The notes beneath the pieces were generated by a model, which ran no database searches, was not told the origin of the DNA, and saw nothing but the letters and a program-made list of their open reading frames with translations. Both the position numbers and the translations under genes were made by a program. From Paenibacillus pinihumi DSM 23905 = JCM 16419 (GTDB taxonomy: Bacteria; Bacillota; Bacilli; Paenibacillales; Paenibacillaceae), in contig NZ_AULX01000030.1 in assembly GCF_000422505.1 (NCBI RefSeq), positions 1 to 61,327 of the forward strand: a DNA stretch of 61,327 nucleotides, given 5' to 3'. Positions 17,157 to 26,904 of the stretch are shown one piece after another. Positions within the stretch are counted from its first letter, which is position 1; every line of letters begins with the position of its first letter.

Positions 17157-19625
17157 ATGCTGTTGTTAACCTTGAATGGCGTATGGAACATGAAAAAAAC
17201 CGATGAAGCGGAATGGATCAACGGGAATGTGCCCGGTTCGGTCTTCAACGACTTGCTTCAGGCAGGCAAAATGGAAGATCCTTTTTACAGAGACAACGAA
17301 TTCGACGCCCTGGAGGTGTCCAAATTCGATTATGAATACAAAAGAGAATTTACTGTGGAGAAGGACATGCTGGAGCATGATGTTGTTCTGATCCGCTTTG
17401 AGGGCCTGGATACATTATGTGAAGTATTCCTTAACGGCACATCGATATTGAAAGCGGATAACATGCACAGAACCTATGAAGTTGATGTGAAAAACGTGCT
17501 CGTATCCGGCCAGAACGAAATTCATGTCGTCATCCAATCCGCTACCCTGTACGCGTTGGAAAAGGAGAAGGAACTTCATCTGTCCAGCTGTGCCGATGCA
17601 GTGCCGGGTATCTCGCATATCCGTAAAGCTCACAGTATGTTCGGCTGGGACTGGGGTCCGCAAATCCCTGACGCAGGAATCTGGAGAAATGTCCATATCT
17701 GCGGCTATGATCTGGGACGAATCGATGACGTGTATATGACTCAAAAGCATTCCGGCAATAAGGTTAATCTGGACATTCAGGTTGATTTGCAAAACTGGTC
17801 CGGCTCCGAGCTTAACCTGCGCGCTGTTCTGGAATCTCCGGACGGCAAAGTGCTGGAGCAAACGCTGACGACAAGCAATACAATTGCTTCGCTGGCGCTT
17901 GAGGTTACCGAACCTGAAATCTGGTGGCCGCGCAACTATGGCAGCCAGCCGCTCTATAACCTGAGGGTCGAGCTGTCCCGCGGGGAGCAGGCAATCGATG
18001 ACAAATCCCTGACTATCGGACTTCGCACACTTACGATCAAGCAGGAAAAAGACACGTGGGGCGAATCCTTCGAGTTCGAAGTCAATGGCAAAAGCATCTT
18101 TGCGATGGGTGCCAACTATGTGCCGGAAGATAATGTATTCGGCCGTCTGAGCTTCGAAAGAACCGAAAAGCTGATCAAGAGCTGTGTGGAAGCGAACTAC
18201 AACTGTATCCGTGTATGGGGCGGCGGCTATTATCCGGAAGATTATTTCTTCGACCTCTGCGACCAATACGGCCTGATTGTATGGCAGGATCATATGTATG
18301 CTTGCGGCAACTATGACTTTAACGATGAATTCAAGGAAAGCATTCGCCTGGAGACCATTGACAACATGAAGAGAATCCGTCACCACGCCTCCCTGGGACT
18401 GTGGAGCGGAAATAACGAGCTTGAATATGCATGGGCATACTGGGGCTGGAAAGAGCGTTACGGAGAAAAACTGGAGCAGGATTACATCAAGCAATTCGAA
18501 GTGTATTTGCCGGAGCTGTCCAAGTCAGTGGACCCTAACACATTCTACTGGCGCTCTTCCCCGTCTTCAACCGGTTACTTTGATGATCCGAACAATGAAA
18601 ATATCGGGGATATGCACTACTGGGATGTATGGCACGGACGCAAGCCGATTACAGAGTTCAGAACGCTGTATCCGAGATTTATGTCCGAGTTCGGTCTGCA
18701 GTCCTTCCCGTCCTTGAAGACGGTAGAGACGTTCACGCTTCCGGAAGACCGGAACATCTTCTCCTATGTCATGGAGAATCATCAGAAGAACGGAACAGGC
18801 AACGAGAAAATTTTGTACTACATCAGCGAATACTTCAAGTATCCGAAAAACTTCGATACCCTGCTGTACGTTTCCCAGCTTATTCAGGCGGAGGGCATGC
18901 GTAATGCCGTCGAGCACTGGAGAAGAAACCGCGGCAGATGCATGGGTGCAATCTACTGGCAATTAAATGATATCTGGCCGGTCGCTTCCTGGTCCAGTCT
19001 CGACTACTTCGGCAGATGGAAAGCCGGACATTACTCGGCGAAGCGCTTCTTCGCGCCGGTGCTGGCGTCCGCCTGCGAAGAAGGAACAAAGGTTGCTCTG
19101 CATGTGAGCAATGAAACACTGAAGCCTGTTGCAGGTACGCTGACCTGGCGCCTGCTTAATAACCGCTCTGAAGTCATTCAAAGCGGAGAGCTGGCCGCTT
19201 CCATAGACGAGCTGTCGACGAAGGAAATTGTCAGTCTGGATTTCGCAGATGTGCTCGATACGAAGCACAAGCAGAGAGAGAGCTATCTGGAGTTTGACTT
19301 CATCGTGGACGGCGCTTCGGTTAGCGGCGGTGCGGTTCAATTTGTGAAATCCAAGCATTTCAATTACCTGAATCCGCAAATCAGCACCCGCATTTCTGAG
19401 ACGGAAGACCAGTTCATCATTGAAATTGAGAGCCAGGCCTTCGCAAAATTTGTAGAGCTGGATCTGAAAGACGGGGATACCCTGTTCAGCGACAATATCT
19501 TCGACCTGTCAGCAGCACGTACGAAGACGGTTACGGTTAACAAAGACGGACTGTCCGGGAAGCTGACGCTTGCAGCATTCCAGGAGCAGCTTGTTGTACG
19601 CAGTTTGTATGACACGTATGAATAA
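17157..19625 (+). CDS. glycoside hydrolase family 2 beta-mannosidase
   Basis: About 822 residues from the ATG at 17157, preceded by AAGCAGGTG; a longer frame from 17067 adds an unlikely leader. It starts [11 protein letters not shown] and lacks a signal peptide, so it is cytoplasmic. The GH2 sugar-binding, immunoglobulin-like and TIM-barrel domains are present. [15 protein letters not shown] is typical of beta-mannosidases. The acid/base glutamate is in [11 protein letters not shown] and the nucleophile in [12 protein letters not shown]. It should release terminal beta-mannose from manno-oligosaccharides. A divergent AraC regulator suggests induction by the substrate. No sugar transporter lies beside it. 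A strong terminator follows. Confidence 0.93.
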   Translation: MLLLTLNGVWNMKKTDEAEWINGNVPGSVFNDLLQAGKMEDPFYRDNEFDALEVSKFDYEYKREFTVEKDMLEHDVVLIRFEGLDTLCEVFLNGTSILKADNMHRTYEVDVKNVLVSGQNEIHVVIQSATLYALEKEKELHLSSCADAVPGISHIRKAHSMFGWDWGPQIPDAGIWRNVHICGYDLGRIDDVYMTQKHSGNKVNLDIQVDLQNWSGSELNLRAVLESPDGKVLEQTLTTSNTIASLALEVTEPEIWWPRNYGSQPLYNLRVELSRGEQAIDDKSLTIGLRTLTIKQEKDTWGESFEFEVNGKSIFAMGANYVPEDNVFGRLSFERTEKLIKSCVEANYNCIRVWGGGYYPEDYFFDLCDQYGLIVWQDHMYACGNYDFNDEFKESIRLETIDNMKRIRHHASLGLWSGNNELEYAWAYWGWKERYGEKLEQDYIKQFEVYLPELSKSVDPNTFYWRSSPSSTGYFDDPNNENIGDMHYWDVWHGRKPITEFRTLYPRFMSEFGLQSFPSLKTVETFTLPEDRNIFSYVMENHQKNGTGNEKILYYISEYFKYPKNFDTLLYVSQLIQAEGMRNAVEHWRRNRGRCMGAIYWQLNDIWPVASWSSLDYFGRWKAGHYSAKRFFAPVLASACEEGTKVALHVSNETLKPVAGTLTWRLLNNRSEVIQSGELAASIDELSTKEIVSLDFADVLDTKHKQRESYLEFDFIVDGASVSGGAVQFVKSKHFNYLNPQISTRISETEDQFIIEIESQAFAKFVELDLKDGDTLFSDNIFDLSAARTKTVTVNKDGLSGKLTLAAFQEQLVVRSLYDTYE

Positions 19626-19672
19626 GAAACAGATTTCCCGCAGGATGCCTTGATTGGCATTGGCACAACTGC

Positions 19673-19709
19673 AAAAGGCGCTGCGTCTATAACAGACACA
19701 GCGCCTTTT
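19673..19709 (+). terminator. terminator of the beta-mannosidase gene
   Basis: AAAAGGCGCTG-C-GTCT / AGAC-A-CAGCGCCTTTT forms a long near-perfect stem ending in TTTT. The A-rich start means it can also serve the convergent DUF523 gene. Confidence 0.8.
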
Positions 19710-19777
19710 CATGTGAAGCCGATTGTAGCAGCTCCAGAATTCCTTCTTCATCTGGAGTGAATAGCCAGTTTCACCCG

Positions 19778-20254
19778 TTAACGGTTCTGCTGTAAATAAG
19801 AAGCCAGTGTTTCCTCCGACAAGACGGTAATTCCGTTTCTTCTGAGCAAGGCTGTTGTCACTCCGTTGCCCGCTTCCTTCTGTCCGGCAAACTGGCCGTT
19901 GTAAATCATCGCGCTGCCGCAGGAAGGACTGTATTCTTTCAGGACAACTGCCTTTGCCTTCACTTGTCTCGCTTTATCGAGCGTCAGTTGTGCCCCCCGC
20001 AAATACAGCTCCGTCACATCCTGACCGGATTGTTCCATTACACGGGCTTTTCCGTCCAGTACATCTTCCCCGTTGCCGCCTACAATTTCCGCAGGCTCCC
20101 GCGGGGTCGAGAACCCGCCCAGCAATTCCGGGCATACGCTGACCGCCTGTCCCTCCTCGATCAGCTCCCGGATTCTAAGGTCCAGGCTGTGCGTCCCATT
20201 ATAACGAACCTCCAGACCAGCCAGGCAAGAACTTACCAATATCACGACTTCCAC
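19778..20254 (-). CDS. DUF523 family protein
   Basis: The 158-residue protein shows the DUF523 signatures: VSSCLAGLEVRYNGTHS at the N-terminus, VCPELLGGFSTPREPAE in the middle, and VVLKEYSPSCGSAMIYNG in the C-terminal half. The conserved cysteines (SCLAG, VCPE, PSCGS) suggest metal or thiol chemistry, but no function is established for the family. Length is normal. It is transcribed toward the beta-mannosidase terminator. Confidence 0.9.
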   Translation of the reverse strand: MEVVILVSSCLAGLEVRYNGTHSLDLRIRELIEEGQAVSVCPELLGGFSTPREPAEIVGGNGEDVLDGKARVMEQSGQDVTELYLRGAQLTLDKARQVKAKAVVLKEYSPSCGSAMIYNGQFAGQKEAGNGVTTALLRRNGITVLSEETLASYLQQNR

Positions 20255-20351
20255 CTCTTACCCGCAAGCCAATTGCAGCCTGCATGTCTATTCTTAAGCC
20301 ATTATTATACCGCATCATTAATGTGGTGCGCATCTGCTGTACTCCTAAGCA

Positions 20352-21035
20352 CTAGAGGCCAAGCACATTTTTCAAAATTATAAAAACTACTGGAATCAAT
20401 AGTGACGGAATCAGATTCATCATCTTAAAGCTTCGTATGCCCAGAATACTGATTCCTGAGCCCAAAATCAATATGCCGCCTACAATCGATATTTCAGTGA
20501 GCAGCTCTGGCGTCAGAAATCCGGCAATAGAGCCAGCCATGGCATACAGAAGTCCCTGCCAGCATAATAGCACAGCCGCAGACAGGATAATGCCAATTCC
20601 GAAGGTAGAAGCGAGTACGATCGAAGTGATTCCATCCAGGATCGCATTCGTAAACAGGTACGTATGGTTGCCGTTCAAGGCGCTCTCAATTGGCCCAATG
20701 ATGGATAGCGTGCCGATGCAAAACAATAGGATCGCAGTCGACAGCCCCTCCGCCAGATTCCCCTTGGAAAAGCGGGATACAAGCTGACGGAATCGCTGCT
20801 CCAGATCCAGCCTTTGCCCGATCAATGCTCCAATTGCCAGACTGACGATAAACAGAACCGGGTAATTGCTGGCCGGCATGTATTTGACAATAGCATGGAT
20901 GCCGAGCGCTGTAACTGCCAGTCCCATTGCCTGCATCAGAATATCCTGATACGAATCCTTCATCCCTCTCTTGAACAGGCTTCCGGCTATACTGCCGGCA
21001 ACAATGGCTGCCACATTGACTATCGTTCCGATCAT
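20352..21035 (-). CDS. DUF554 family membrane protein
   Basis: The 227-residue protein has about six or seven membrane helices and conserved DUF554 features: N-terminal MIGTIVNVAAIVAGSIAG, the GQRLDLEQRF loop, and GGILILGSGISILGI near the C-terminus. The family (YdfK/YqgA type) is widespread and its transport or other role is not established. The preceding MerR gene lies about 75 bp away on the same strand but has its own terminator, so the gene is probably transcribed alone. Confidence 0.88.
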   Translation of the reverse strand: MIGTIVNVAAIVAGSIAGSLFKRGMKDSYQDILMQAMGLAVTALGIHAIVKYMPASNYPVLFIVSLAIGALIGQRLDLEQRFRQLVSRFSKGNLAEGLSTAILLFCIGTLSIIGPIESALNGNHTYLFTNAILDGITSIVLASTFGIGIILSAAVLLCWQGLLYAMAGSIAGFLTPELLTEISIVGGILILGSGISILGIRSFKMMNLIPSLLIPVVFIILKNVLGL

Positions 21036-21081
21036 GTTGATTGATGTCTCCTTTATTCCAAGTTCTTATAGGCCAAGAATA

Positions 21082-21103
21082 AACCCTCTAGCAGCTAGAG
21101 GGT
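21082..21103 (-). terminator. terminator of the MerR gene
   Basis: ACCCTCTAG / CTAGAGGGT arms with a 3- to 4-base loop are followed on the minus strand by TTTATTCTT, 8 bp beyond the stop codon. Confidence 0.75.
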
Positions 21104-21110
21104 CAATCCG

Positions 21111-21929
21111 TTATTTGGCAAGCAATTGAATTTCGGTCACAAACTTTGCAGGATCACGGGTTAGTCCGTAATCAATATAGGTGATTTCTATGGCATCTTC
21201 AATCAGCTGGCCATTCTTCTGCCTGATGTAGTCCATCAGCTGCTGATAGTACGGTGAAGCGTCCTGATGAGTACCGACAAATCGAAGGGTAATATAGGTA
21301 TCCTTTGGCAGCACCTTCAGATCCGTTCCGAATTCCTTCGGCGCTTCCTGCTCAAGGGTGACGAAAATCGAATCGTACTCATCGAACTTCTCTTGCAGCA
21401 AGCGCTCCCTGGAGATGGACAGCCCGACCTTGCCCAGAAAAATTGTGGAGTTCATCTTCGTCAGGTTTTCCAGCAGCCTGATCGGCATTTCCAGGTTGTC
21501 GCTCTTATGAATATTCTGTTTTAAAACAAGCAGGGTCCGCTCGGGCAGCTCTACTTCACGTATTTTGTAGAGTTCCTCTTGCCTCGAGGCATCTTCGATC
21601 TGATGAATGCGGCTTTCTATTTTTTGCCGGATGCGCTCAAATTGCCTGATTTTCTCCTCCGTTCTTTGCTGCTGCTTTTGGAGCAAATCCAGTATTCCTT
21701 CAATGTCACGGTGCTCCAGAAAGCTCTTGATATCCTTTAATGGAATATTAAGCGCCTTGAGATATAAAATCGTATTCAACTGTTCAAACTGGTCGATGGA
21801 ATAATAACGGTATCCGGTGCTTGCATCCACAGAAGCCGGCTTGAACAGATCAATCGTGTCATAATATCTCAAAGTCCGGATATCAATTTGGAACAGCTTG
21901 GAGATTTCTCCGATTAAAAATGTGCTCAT
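21111..21929 (-). CDS. MerR-family regulator with effector-binding domain
   Basis: The 272-residue protein has an N-terminal MerR winged helix (LIGEISKLFQIDIRTLRYYDTIDLFKPA), a coiled-coil dimerisation helix (about 75-120, DLLQKQQQRTEEKIRQFERIRQKIE) and a C-terminal GyrI/BmrR-like effector domain (about 125-272). This is the layout of multidrug-sensing MerR regulators. It is divergent from a DinB-family gene whose promoter has the 19-bp spacer and internal inverted repeat characteristic of MerR activation. The inducer is unknown but is probably a small hydrophobic or cationic compound. Confidence 0.92.
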   Translation of the reverse strand: MSTFLIGEISKLFQIDIRTLRYYDTIDLFKPASVDASTGYRYYSIDQFEQLNTILYLKALNIPLKDIKSFLEHRDIEGILDLLQKQQQRTEEKIRQFERIRQKIESRIHQIEDASRQEELYKIREVELPERTLLVLKQNIHKSDNLEMPIRLLENLTKMNSTIFLGKVGLSISRERLLQEKFDEYDSIFVTLEQEAPKEFGTDLKVLPKDTYITLRFVGTHQDASPYYQQLMDYIRQKNGQLIEDAIEITYIDYGLTRDPAKFVTEIQLLAK

Positions 21930-22004
21930 ACTGATCCTCCTGCGACTAGTGTTGCCTGCTAGAAATATTCAGTCCCCAAATATGTTCATGATGATGCATT
22001 AGCC

Positions 22005-22035
22005 TTGACTTAAAGCGTACTTTAAGGATTATGAT
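22005..22035 (+). promoter_or_regulatory. MerR-type promoter and operator for the DinB gene
   Basis: The -35 TTGACT (22005-22010) and -10 TATGAT (22030-22035) are separated by 19 bp instead of 17. A perfect inverted repeat CTTAAAG-CGTA-CTTTAAG (22009-22026) fills the spacer. This is the classical MerR operator geometry. The start codon of the DinB-family gene lies 31 bp beyond the -10. Confidence 0.8.
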
Positions 22036-22066
22036 GGGTTGGATTAAAATAAAAGGAGAATGCATA

Positions 22067-22555
22067 ATGGAATCCAAACAAGAGCTAATCTCAAATTCAG
22101 GAGCATTCATTGATTTTGTCCGGAAACTCCAGCCTTGTGATGAGCAGATCTGGATCAGACCGCTAGGGCCGCAAAAATGGACCATTAAAGAAGTGGTCGC
22201 CCATCTTCTTTTCTGGGACCAATATTTTTACGAGGAAGTCATTCGCAAGATTGTGCTTGGACAGCCTCTGACCTTGACAGAAGATATCGATGTGGAGGCC
22301 TTCAATCAAAAATCTGCAGCATGGGCATTAAGCAGATCAAAGGATGAGATCGTTCAGGCCGCCGTGTCATCGCGGACTGCAATTCTGGAAGCTCTGCGCG
22401 TCATCCCTGCAGAAGATTACACAAAGGAGTATACAGATGCGGACGGAGCACGGTTTGTACTCCAGGAGTTTCTTGTCGAAAACTTCGGGCATGACCAGCA
22501 TCATAGGGGACAGATCATACAGGCTATAGAACCTGCGGGTTCCTGGAAAACATGA
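22067..22555 (+). CDS. DinB-superfamily protein
   Basis: About 162 residues from the ATG at 22067, with an AAGGAGAA site 6 bases upstream. The four-helix DinB/YfiT-like fold is suggested by WTIKEVVAHLLFWDQYF (first metal-ligand His) and the C-terminal FGHDQHHRGQI (second and third His). Members are metal-dependent thiol transferases or of unknown activity; bacillithiol-S-transferase activity is known for some Firmicutes members. Control by a multidrug-type MerR regulator fits a detoxification role, which is inference. Confidence 0.85.
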   Translation: MESKQELISNSGAFIDFVRKLQPCDEQIWIRPLGPQKWTIKEVVAHLLFWDQYFYEEVIRKIVLGQPLTLTEDIDVEAFNQKSAAWALSRSKDEIVQAAVSSRTAILEALRVIPAEDYTKEYTDADGARFVLQEFLVENFGHDQHHRGQIIQAIEPAGSWKT

Positions 22556-22670
22556 AAGTGCCTACTGATGCTCTTGAACTTTACATTTATAATAACATTC
22601 ACCGCGGGATTATGTAATGTGGATCGGGCTTATAGGGGAGATGAAGGAGCAATTTGAATAAAAACACAAC

Positions 22671-22709
22671 AAGCCCTCCCGCTTTGGCACACTGCCCGGA
22701 AGGGCTTTT
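22671..22709 (-). terminator. terminator between DinB and CDF genes
   Basis: AAGCCCTCCCG / CCGGAAGGGCTTTT arms. On the minus strand the hairpin lies about 70 bp beyond the CDF stop; on the plus strand it ends in TTTT and could end the DinB transcript. Confidence 0.6.
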
Positions 22710-22778
22710 AGCAACTGGCAAGCAAGTGAAAATGATCGAAAACATGCGGCGGGGCTGCTTCACGTTCATTCGTTTAAC

Positions 22779-23699
22779 TTATCTATCCGCAGAAGCTTGC
22801 GGCCCGCCCTCGCCCTCATACCATGGATTAAGATGCACCATCACTTCTCCCACATCCTCATGCTGCTCCATAATGGTCTGCTTGATTGTCCTGGCAATAT
22901 CGTGTCCGGTCTGAATGCTTAAGTGCCCCGGCACTCCGACCCTGACATCCACAATTATATAGTGGCCGTGGTCTCTTGCCCGGATTCGGTCAATGCGTTT
23001 GACTTCAGGGACGGATTCAACCAGTCTGGTCAGCTCGTTCAGCTTCTGTGCATCAACCGTCTTCTCCATTAACACATCCACAGATGACCTTCCCATATGA
23101 ATAGACAGCTTAAGGACGAAATAAGCCACAACAATCCCAGCTACAGGATCGCCGTAGGACAAGAACGCAATCTGATAGTGGTCGCCAATCAACGCAAGCC
23201 CAATACCAATTACCGCGGCAATCGACGCATAGACGTCTGCCAGATGGTCGTAGGCGGTTGCAATCAGGCCGTTGCTTTTCAGCCTTTTCCCAATGGACAT
23301 CGTGTACCGGTACAGCAGTTGCTTAACAATTAACGAGAAAGCCGCTGCAATAAGTGCGATTACGGTCGTCTCCTGGGGCGGATCAAACAGCACCATGACA
23401 GAGTGATACGCCATGTACACGGCTGCAAGCCCCAATATAATCGCCACTATGCCCGCACCCACAACTTCAGCTTTGCCGTGCCCATACGGATGGTCCTGAT
23501 CCGGAGGCTGCTTGGAGATCCGCATCGAACTGAGCGCTGCGCCGGTCGCCACGACATCCCCCGCATTATGAACCCCGTCGGCAACAAGCACCGGGCTGTT
23601 GAACACAAGCCCGACGATTAGTTTGATGGCCGTCAGTACGATATTGCTTATAAAGCTTAGCCAAATGGCGAATGTAGATTGCTTATGGTTCTCGTTCAT
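22779..23699 (-). CDS. cation diffusion facilitator (CDF) metal exporter
   Basis: About 306 residues starting at the ATG at 23697-23699, which has GAGGGGGA just upstream; the longer frame to 23729 has a weaker context. Six membrane helices carry the metal-site motifs VLVADGVHNAGDVVA in helix 2 and YDHLADVYAS in helix 5, followed by a cytoplasmic CDF domain (about 210-300) with VDVRVGVPGHLSI. It should export Zn, Co, Mn or Fe(II) in exchange for protons. Metal preference cannot be decided here. No metal-responsive regulator gene adjoins it. Confidence 0.9.
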   Translation of the reverse strand: MNENHKQSTFAIWLSFISNIVLTAIKLIVGLVFNSPVLVADGVHNAGDVVATGAALSSMRISKQPPDQDHPYGHGKAEVVGAGIVAIILGLAAVYMAYHSVMVLFDPPQETTVIALIAAAFSLIVKQLLYRYTMSIGKRLKSNGLIATAYDHLADVYASIAAVIGIGLALIGDHYQIAFLSYGDPVAGIVVAYFVLKLSIHMGRSSVDVLMEKTVDAQKLNELTRLVESVPEVKRIDRIRARDHGHYIIVDVRVGVPGHLSIQTGHDIARTIKQTIMEQHEDVGEVMVHLNPWYEGEGGPQASADR

Positions 23700-23895
23700 A
23701 AGTTCCCCCTCATGATGAGATTTCCTCATTTCACCATCATCATAATCAATTCAAACCGTGTGAGTCCAGAGAAACAGTTTTGCACCCTGCCAGTTTTCGC
23801 CGTTTCGGCGGTTTTATGCTACGTTTACTATTCCCCGATCTACAGGCAATACATGCCGGGAGAACGGAAGGTATCCAACTCGAAAACACAAAAAA

Positions 23896-23923
23896 CCGGA
23901 GCACCTGCTCACAGGCACCCCGG
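23896..23923 (-). terminator. terminator of the SDR gene
   Basis: On the minus strand CCGGGGTGCCTG pairs, with G-U pairs, to CAGGTGCTCCGG and is followed by TTTTTTGTG, about 35 bp beyond the SDR stop. Confidence 0.65.
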
Positions 23924-23956
23924 AAGACAAAAATGACAAATTATTTATTGAAATTA

Positions 23957-24748
23957 TTACACGGTCGGGATTGTACCGCCGTCAATCACGTATTCACTTC
24001 CGGTAATAGATGAAGCACGGCCTGATACCAGAAATGCCGCGAGCTCCGCTACTTCCTCCGGAAGGCCCGGACGTCCGAGCGGGATGCCGCCCAACGAATC
24101 CATGAGCTGCCCCAGTGCGCTTTCCCTGCTGCCTGTTGCAGTTGCAATGCGTTCAATCATGGCATCGGCAGCTTCGGTCTGAATAAAGCCCGGAGACAGC
24201 GTATTAACCCGGATGCCGCGGGGCGAAAACTCATTGGACAAACCTTTGCTGTAATTGACCAGTGCTGCTTTAGCAGCTGCATAAGCCAGTGTCGTTTCAT
24301 ACAGCGGCAGCTTTCTTTGAATAGAAGCAAAGTGAAGAATAACCCCTGCCCCTTTCTGCACCATAAGCGGCAGCAGGCCGCGGTCGAGCCGCACAGCAGA
24401 AAGCAGATTCCAGCTTAATTCATGCAGCCAATCTTCATCGTTCAGGACCAATGCTCCCCCGGGCGGTGTCGTCGATCCTCCAACACAGTGAATGATGATA
24501 TCGATATCTCCAAACTGCTCTTTCACAGCTTGAATGACGGTATCCGTTCCTTCCTTTGTCGCCAAATCTGCCTGAACGAACTTTAGTCCGGGCAAAAGCG
24601 CCTCCGGTTTGGATCGGGCACTTGTCATTACCTCGGCGCCTGAGTTCATCAGTCTGCGTACGACAGCCTGCCCCATTCCCTTCGTACCGCCTGTAACGAG
24701 TACCTTCTTGCCTTCAAACTCTGTTGCTGGGTTATATAAATTGTGCAT
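23957..24748 (-). CDS. short-chain dehydrogenase/reductase
   Basis: About 263 residues from the ATG at 24746-24748, which follows CAGGAGGAATT; the longer frame to 24796 is not needed. It is a classical SDR with the cofactor motif [13 protein letters not shown] near residue 15, HFASIQ (catalytic Ser), [14 protein letters not shown] (catalytic Tyr and Lys) and the C-terminal [10 protein letters not shown]. It reduces or oxidises an unknown carbonyl/alcohol with NAD(P)(H). A LysR gene divergent from it probably regulates it. Confidence 0.92.
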   Translation of the reverse strand: MHNLYNPATEFEGKKVLVTGGTKGMGQAVVRRLMNSGAEVMTSARSKPEALLPGLKFVQADLATKEGTDTVIQAVKEQFGDIDIIIHCVGGSTTPPGGALVLNDEDWLHELSWNLLSAVRLDRGLLPLMVQKGAGVILHFASIQRKLPLYETTLAYAAAKAALVNYSKGLSNEFSPRGIRVNTLSPGFIQTEAADAMIERIATATGSRESALGQLMDSLGGIPLGRPGLPEEVAELAAFLVSGRASSITGSEYVIDGGTIPTV

Positions 24749-24855
24749 GGATAATTCCTCCTGACAGATAATAGTTGATGGATAGAAGCTTGACATGTTA
24801 GGAATTAGCCGGCCGGCAATATTGAACTGTTCTTGTCACATTAGTTATTGTAAAC

Positions 24856-24884
24856 TTGACTTTATATAATGTCTAATTTATTAT
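24856..24884 (+). promoter_or_regulatory. probable promoter of the LysR gene
   Basis: TTGACT (24856-24861) and TATTAT (24879-24884) are spaced 17 bp apart in the AT-rich divergent region between the SDR and LysR genes. Confidence 0.5.
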
Positions 24885-24929
24885 AATCATCTAATTGATT
24901 ACTATTATTCATATAAAGAGGATGAAAAA

Positions 24930-25805
24930 ATGGAACTTACCCAACTGGATTATTTCCTGACTGTGGCCAGACTGGAGCACATGACGATGGCTGCCAGAGA
25001 GCTGCGCATTACCCAGCCTGCATTAAGCCATGCGATCTCCAAGCTTGAGCACGAAATTGGCGTGCCGCTTTTTGAGCGCAACGGCCGCAATGTACAGTTG
25101 AATCGTTACGGCAAGATGTTTTCGGCCTGGGTGGAAAAGGCACTGAGTAATATTCAGCATGGCATGCAGGAAATTGAGGAATGGACGAACCCTGATCAAG
25201 GTGTGGTGTCCATCACCTATCTCAATATTTTAGGGGTAGACCTGATTCCCCAGCTCATCCGTAATTACCAGACTCAGTATCCCAAAGTCCGGTTCGAGCT
25301 GACACAAGGCAATCTTGGAGATATTGAACAGCAATTGGAACAGGGCTTGTCCGATATGATGATTTCATCCAGGGAATCTGCGAGCGACAGCCAGGATTGG
25401 ATCATTATGAAGCAGGTTCCGTTATACATTGTTGTTCCCGCCGGACACCCGCTTGCAGACCGCCCCGGATTAAGTGTGGCGGATTTATCCGGTGAACCGT
25501 TTATTGGCCTGAAAAATAACTGCGGATTAAAAGCGACCATCTTATCCCGGTTTCAGCATACAGGCTTCATGCTGGCCTCCACTTATGATGCGGAAGACCT
25601 CATTACGGTTGCCGGATTCATTAAGGCCGGACTTGGCGTCTCCGTGCTTCCCCAAACTTTAGGACTCATGCTGGAAGGGCTGGTCTGGATTCCGATTACC
25701 GACGACGGCTGGTATTGGGAGATCGGGCTGAAGTGGCGCAGTCAAAGCTATGTATCCCCCGCATCCAGGCGTTTTATCGAATATGTCGCAACTTCCTTTT
25801 CATAG
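24930..25805 (+). CDS. LysR-family transcriptional regulator
   Basis: The 291-residue protein has the LysR winged helix at residues 1-60 (LDYFLTVARLEHMTMAARELRITQPALSHAISKLE, read in helices) and a C-terminal substrate-binding domain (about 90-290) of two alpha/beta lobes (VSITYLNILG, GLGVSVLPQTLGL). It is divergent from the SDR gene, the standard arrangement for a LysR regulator and its target. The effector is unknown. Confidence 0.92.
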   Translation: MELTQLDYFLTVARLEHMTMAARELRITQPALSHAISKLEHEIGVPLFERNGRNVQLNRYGKMFSAWVEKALSNIQHGMQEIEEWTNPDQGVVSITYLNILGVDLIPQLIRNYQTQYPKVRFELTQGNLGDIEQQLEQGLSDMMISSRESASDSQDWIIMKQVPLYIVVPAGHPLADRPGLSVADLSGEPFIGLKNNCGLKATILSRFQHTGFMLASTYDAEDLITVAGFIKAGLGVSVLPQTLGLMLEGLVWIPITDDGWYWEIGLKWRSQSYVSPASRRFIEYVATSFS

Positions 25806-25956
25806 CGGACAAGACACAAAAGGCATGTAAATGAATCCTAAGTCTGTCTGGTTATGCTATAATAATCTTCATAATTTCATTCGTTTTTTCCTTACCTCTC
25901 CTTAATATCGGCCCTGTAAGATGGCTTACATAGGCACGAGAAAAGGAGAAAAGCAG

Positions 25957-26904
25957 ATGTACAAGAAAAGCATGCGATTAAGTTTACTCATTGCAGTTTG
26001 TTTGATTTGGTTCGGCTGGGGAATGGTCTGGTCAGCGGGAACACCACAGGCAGCTGCTGACAACAGCGGCAGATGGAAAGAAAACGAATGGATTGCACAC
26101 GCTTTGGGGGGAATTCAAGGTTCCACTTACACGAACTCCTATGAAGCGTTTATGACTAATTATCATAAAGGCCACCGCTTGTTTGAAGTGGATTTGCTGC
26201 AAACAACAGACGGTGATCTTGTTGCCAGACATGACTGGTCCGGGAGCCTCCAGCCTGATTTGGCAGAACTCTCCGGCCGCGCATTAACACTGCCGCAATT
26301 CGAAAGCTCGCTTATTCGCGGCCACTACCGCCCGCTCTCATTCCCGGATATACTCGACCTGATGCAAAAATATCCGGATTTCTATTTGATTACAGATACG
26401 AAAGAAACGGATCGGATGAAAATTGAGCAGCAATTCATAACACTGGTCCAGGAAGCCCGGGCCGTTGATCCTGCCTTGCTGGACAGGATCATTCCCGAGA
26501 TTTACAGCCCGGAAATGTACGATGCCGTCATGAGCATTTATCCTTTTCCAAATAAAATGTATTCGATCTATAAATCTGCTGCTTCAGCGGAAAGCATTGT
26601 TGAATTTGTGAAGGAAAAGCAATTTACTGCGGTAGCGATGCCTGTCTACCGGGTATTTTTGAATCCGAATCTGGTTCATGCATTAAATCAGTCCGGCGTA
26701 CAAAGCTATGTGCATACCGTTAATTCAGTTCCCTATATGAAGCTGCTGCAGGGATTCGGTGTGCATGGATTTTACACAGATTCGGAGACACCCCCAACCA
26801 TGCTGGCGGATGAAGTCGCAGAGCCGCCGGGGCCGGCAAGCGCAGGATACATGGCGGCCCTGCTGTTTAGCATAAGCACAATAATAATGAAGGTGAAAAA
26901 ATAA
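25957..26904 (+). CDS. exported GDPD/PI-PLC-like phosphodiesterase
   Basis: About 315 residues from the ATG at 25957 (AAAAGGAGAA site). A signal peptide or anchor (LSLLIAVCLIWFGWGMVW) is followed by a GDPD/PLC-like TIM barrel: WIAHALGGIQG, TNSYEAF, FEVDLLQTTDGDLVARHDW (catalytic His and metal ligands), and SVPYMKLLQGFGVHGFYTD near the end. A second hydrophobic segment (AALLFSISTIIM) precedes a basic C-terminus. It should hydrolyse glycerophospho- or teichoic-acid-type phosphodiesters outside the membrane. The classical HRG is HAL here, as in a divergent subgroup. It overlaps the next regulator gene (TAATG), so it is co-transcribed with a two-component system. Confidence 0.85.
   Translation: MYKKSMRLSLLIAVCLIWFGWGMVWSAGTPQAAADNSGRWKENEWIAHALGGIQGSTYTNSYEAFMTNYHKGHRLFEVDLLQTTDGDLVARHDWSGSLQPDLAELSGRALTLPQFESSLIRGHYRPLSFPDILDLMQKYPDFYLITDTKETDRMKIEQQFITLVQEARAVDPALLDRIIPEIYSPEMYDAVMSIYPFPNKMYSIYKSAASAESIVEFVKEKQFTAVAMPVYRVFLNPNLVHALNQSGVQSYVHTVNSVPYMKLLQGFGVHGFYTDSETPPTMLADEVAEPPGPASAGYMAALLFSISTIIMKVKK

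Noticed and set aside
17415..18494. 359-codon minus-strand frame inside beta-mannosidase
   Set aside because: A long shadow ORF produced by codon bias of the plus-strand enzyme; no ribosome-binding site or recognisable motif.
22654..22914. Plus-strand frame over the DinB/CDF gap
   Set aside because: It runs through the terminator hairpin and into the CDF gene antisense.
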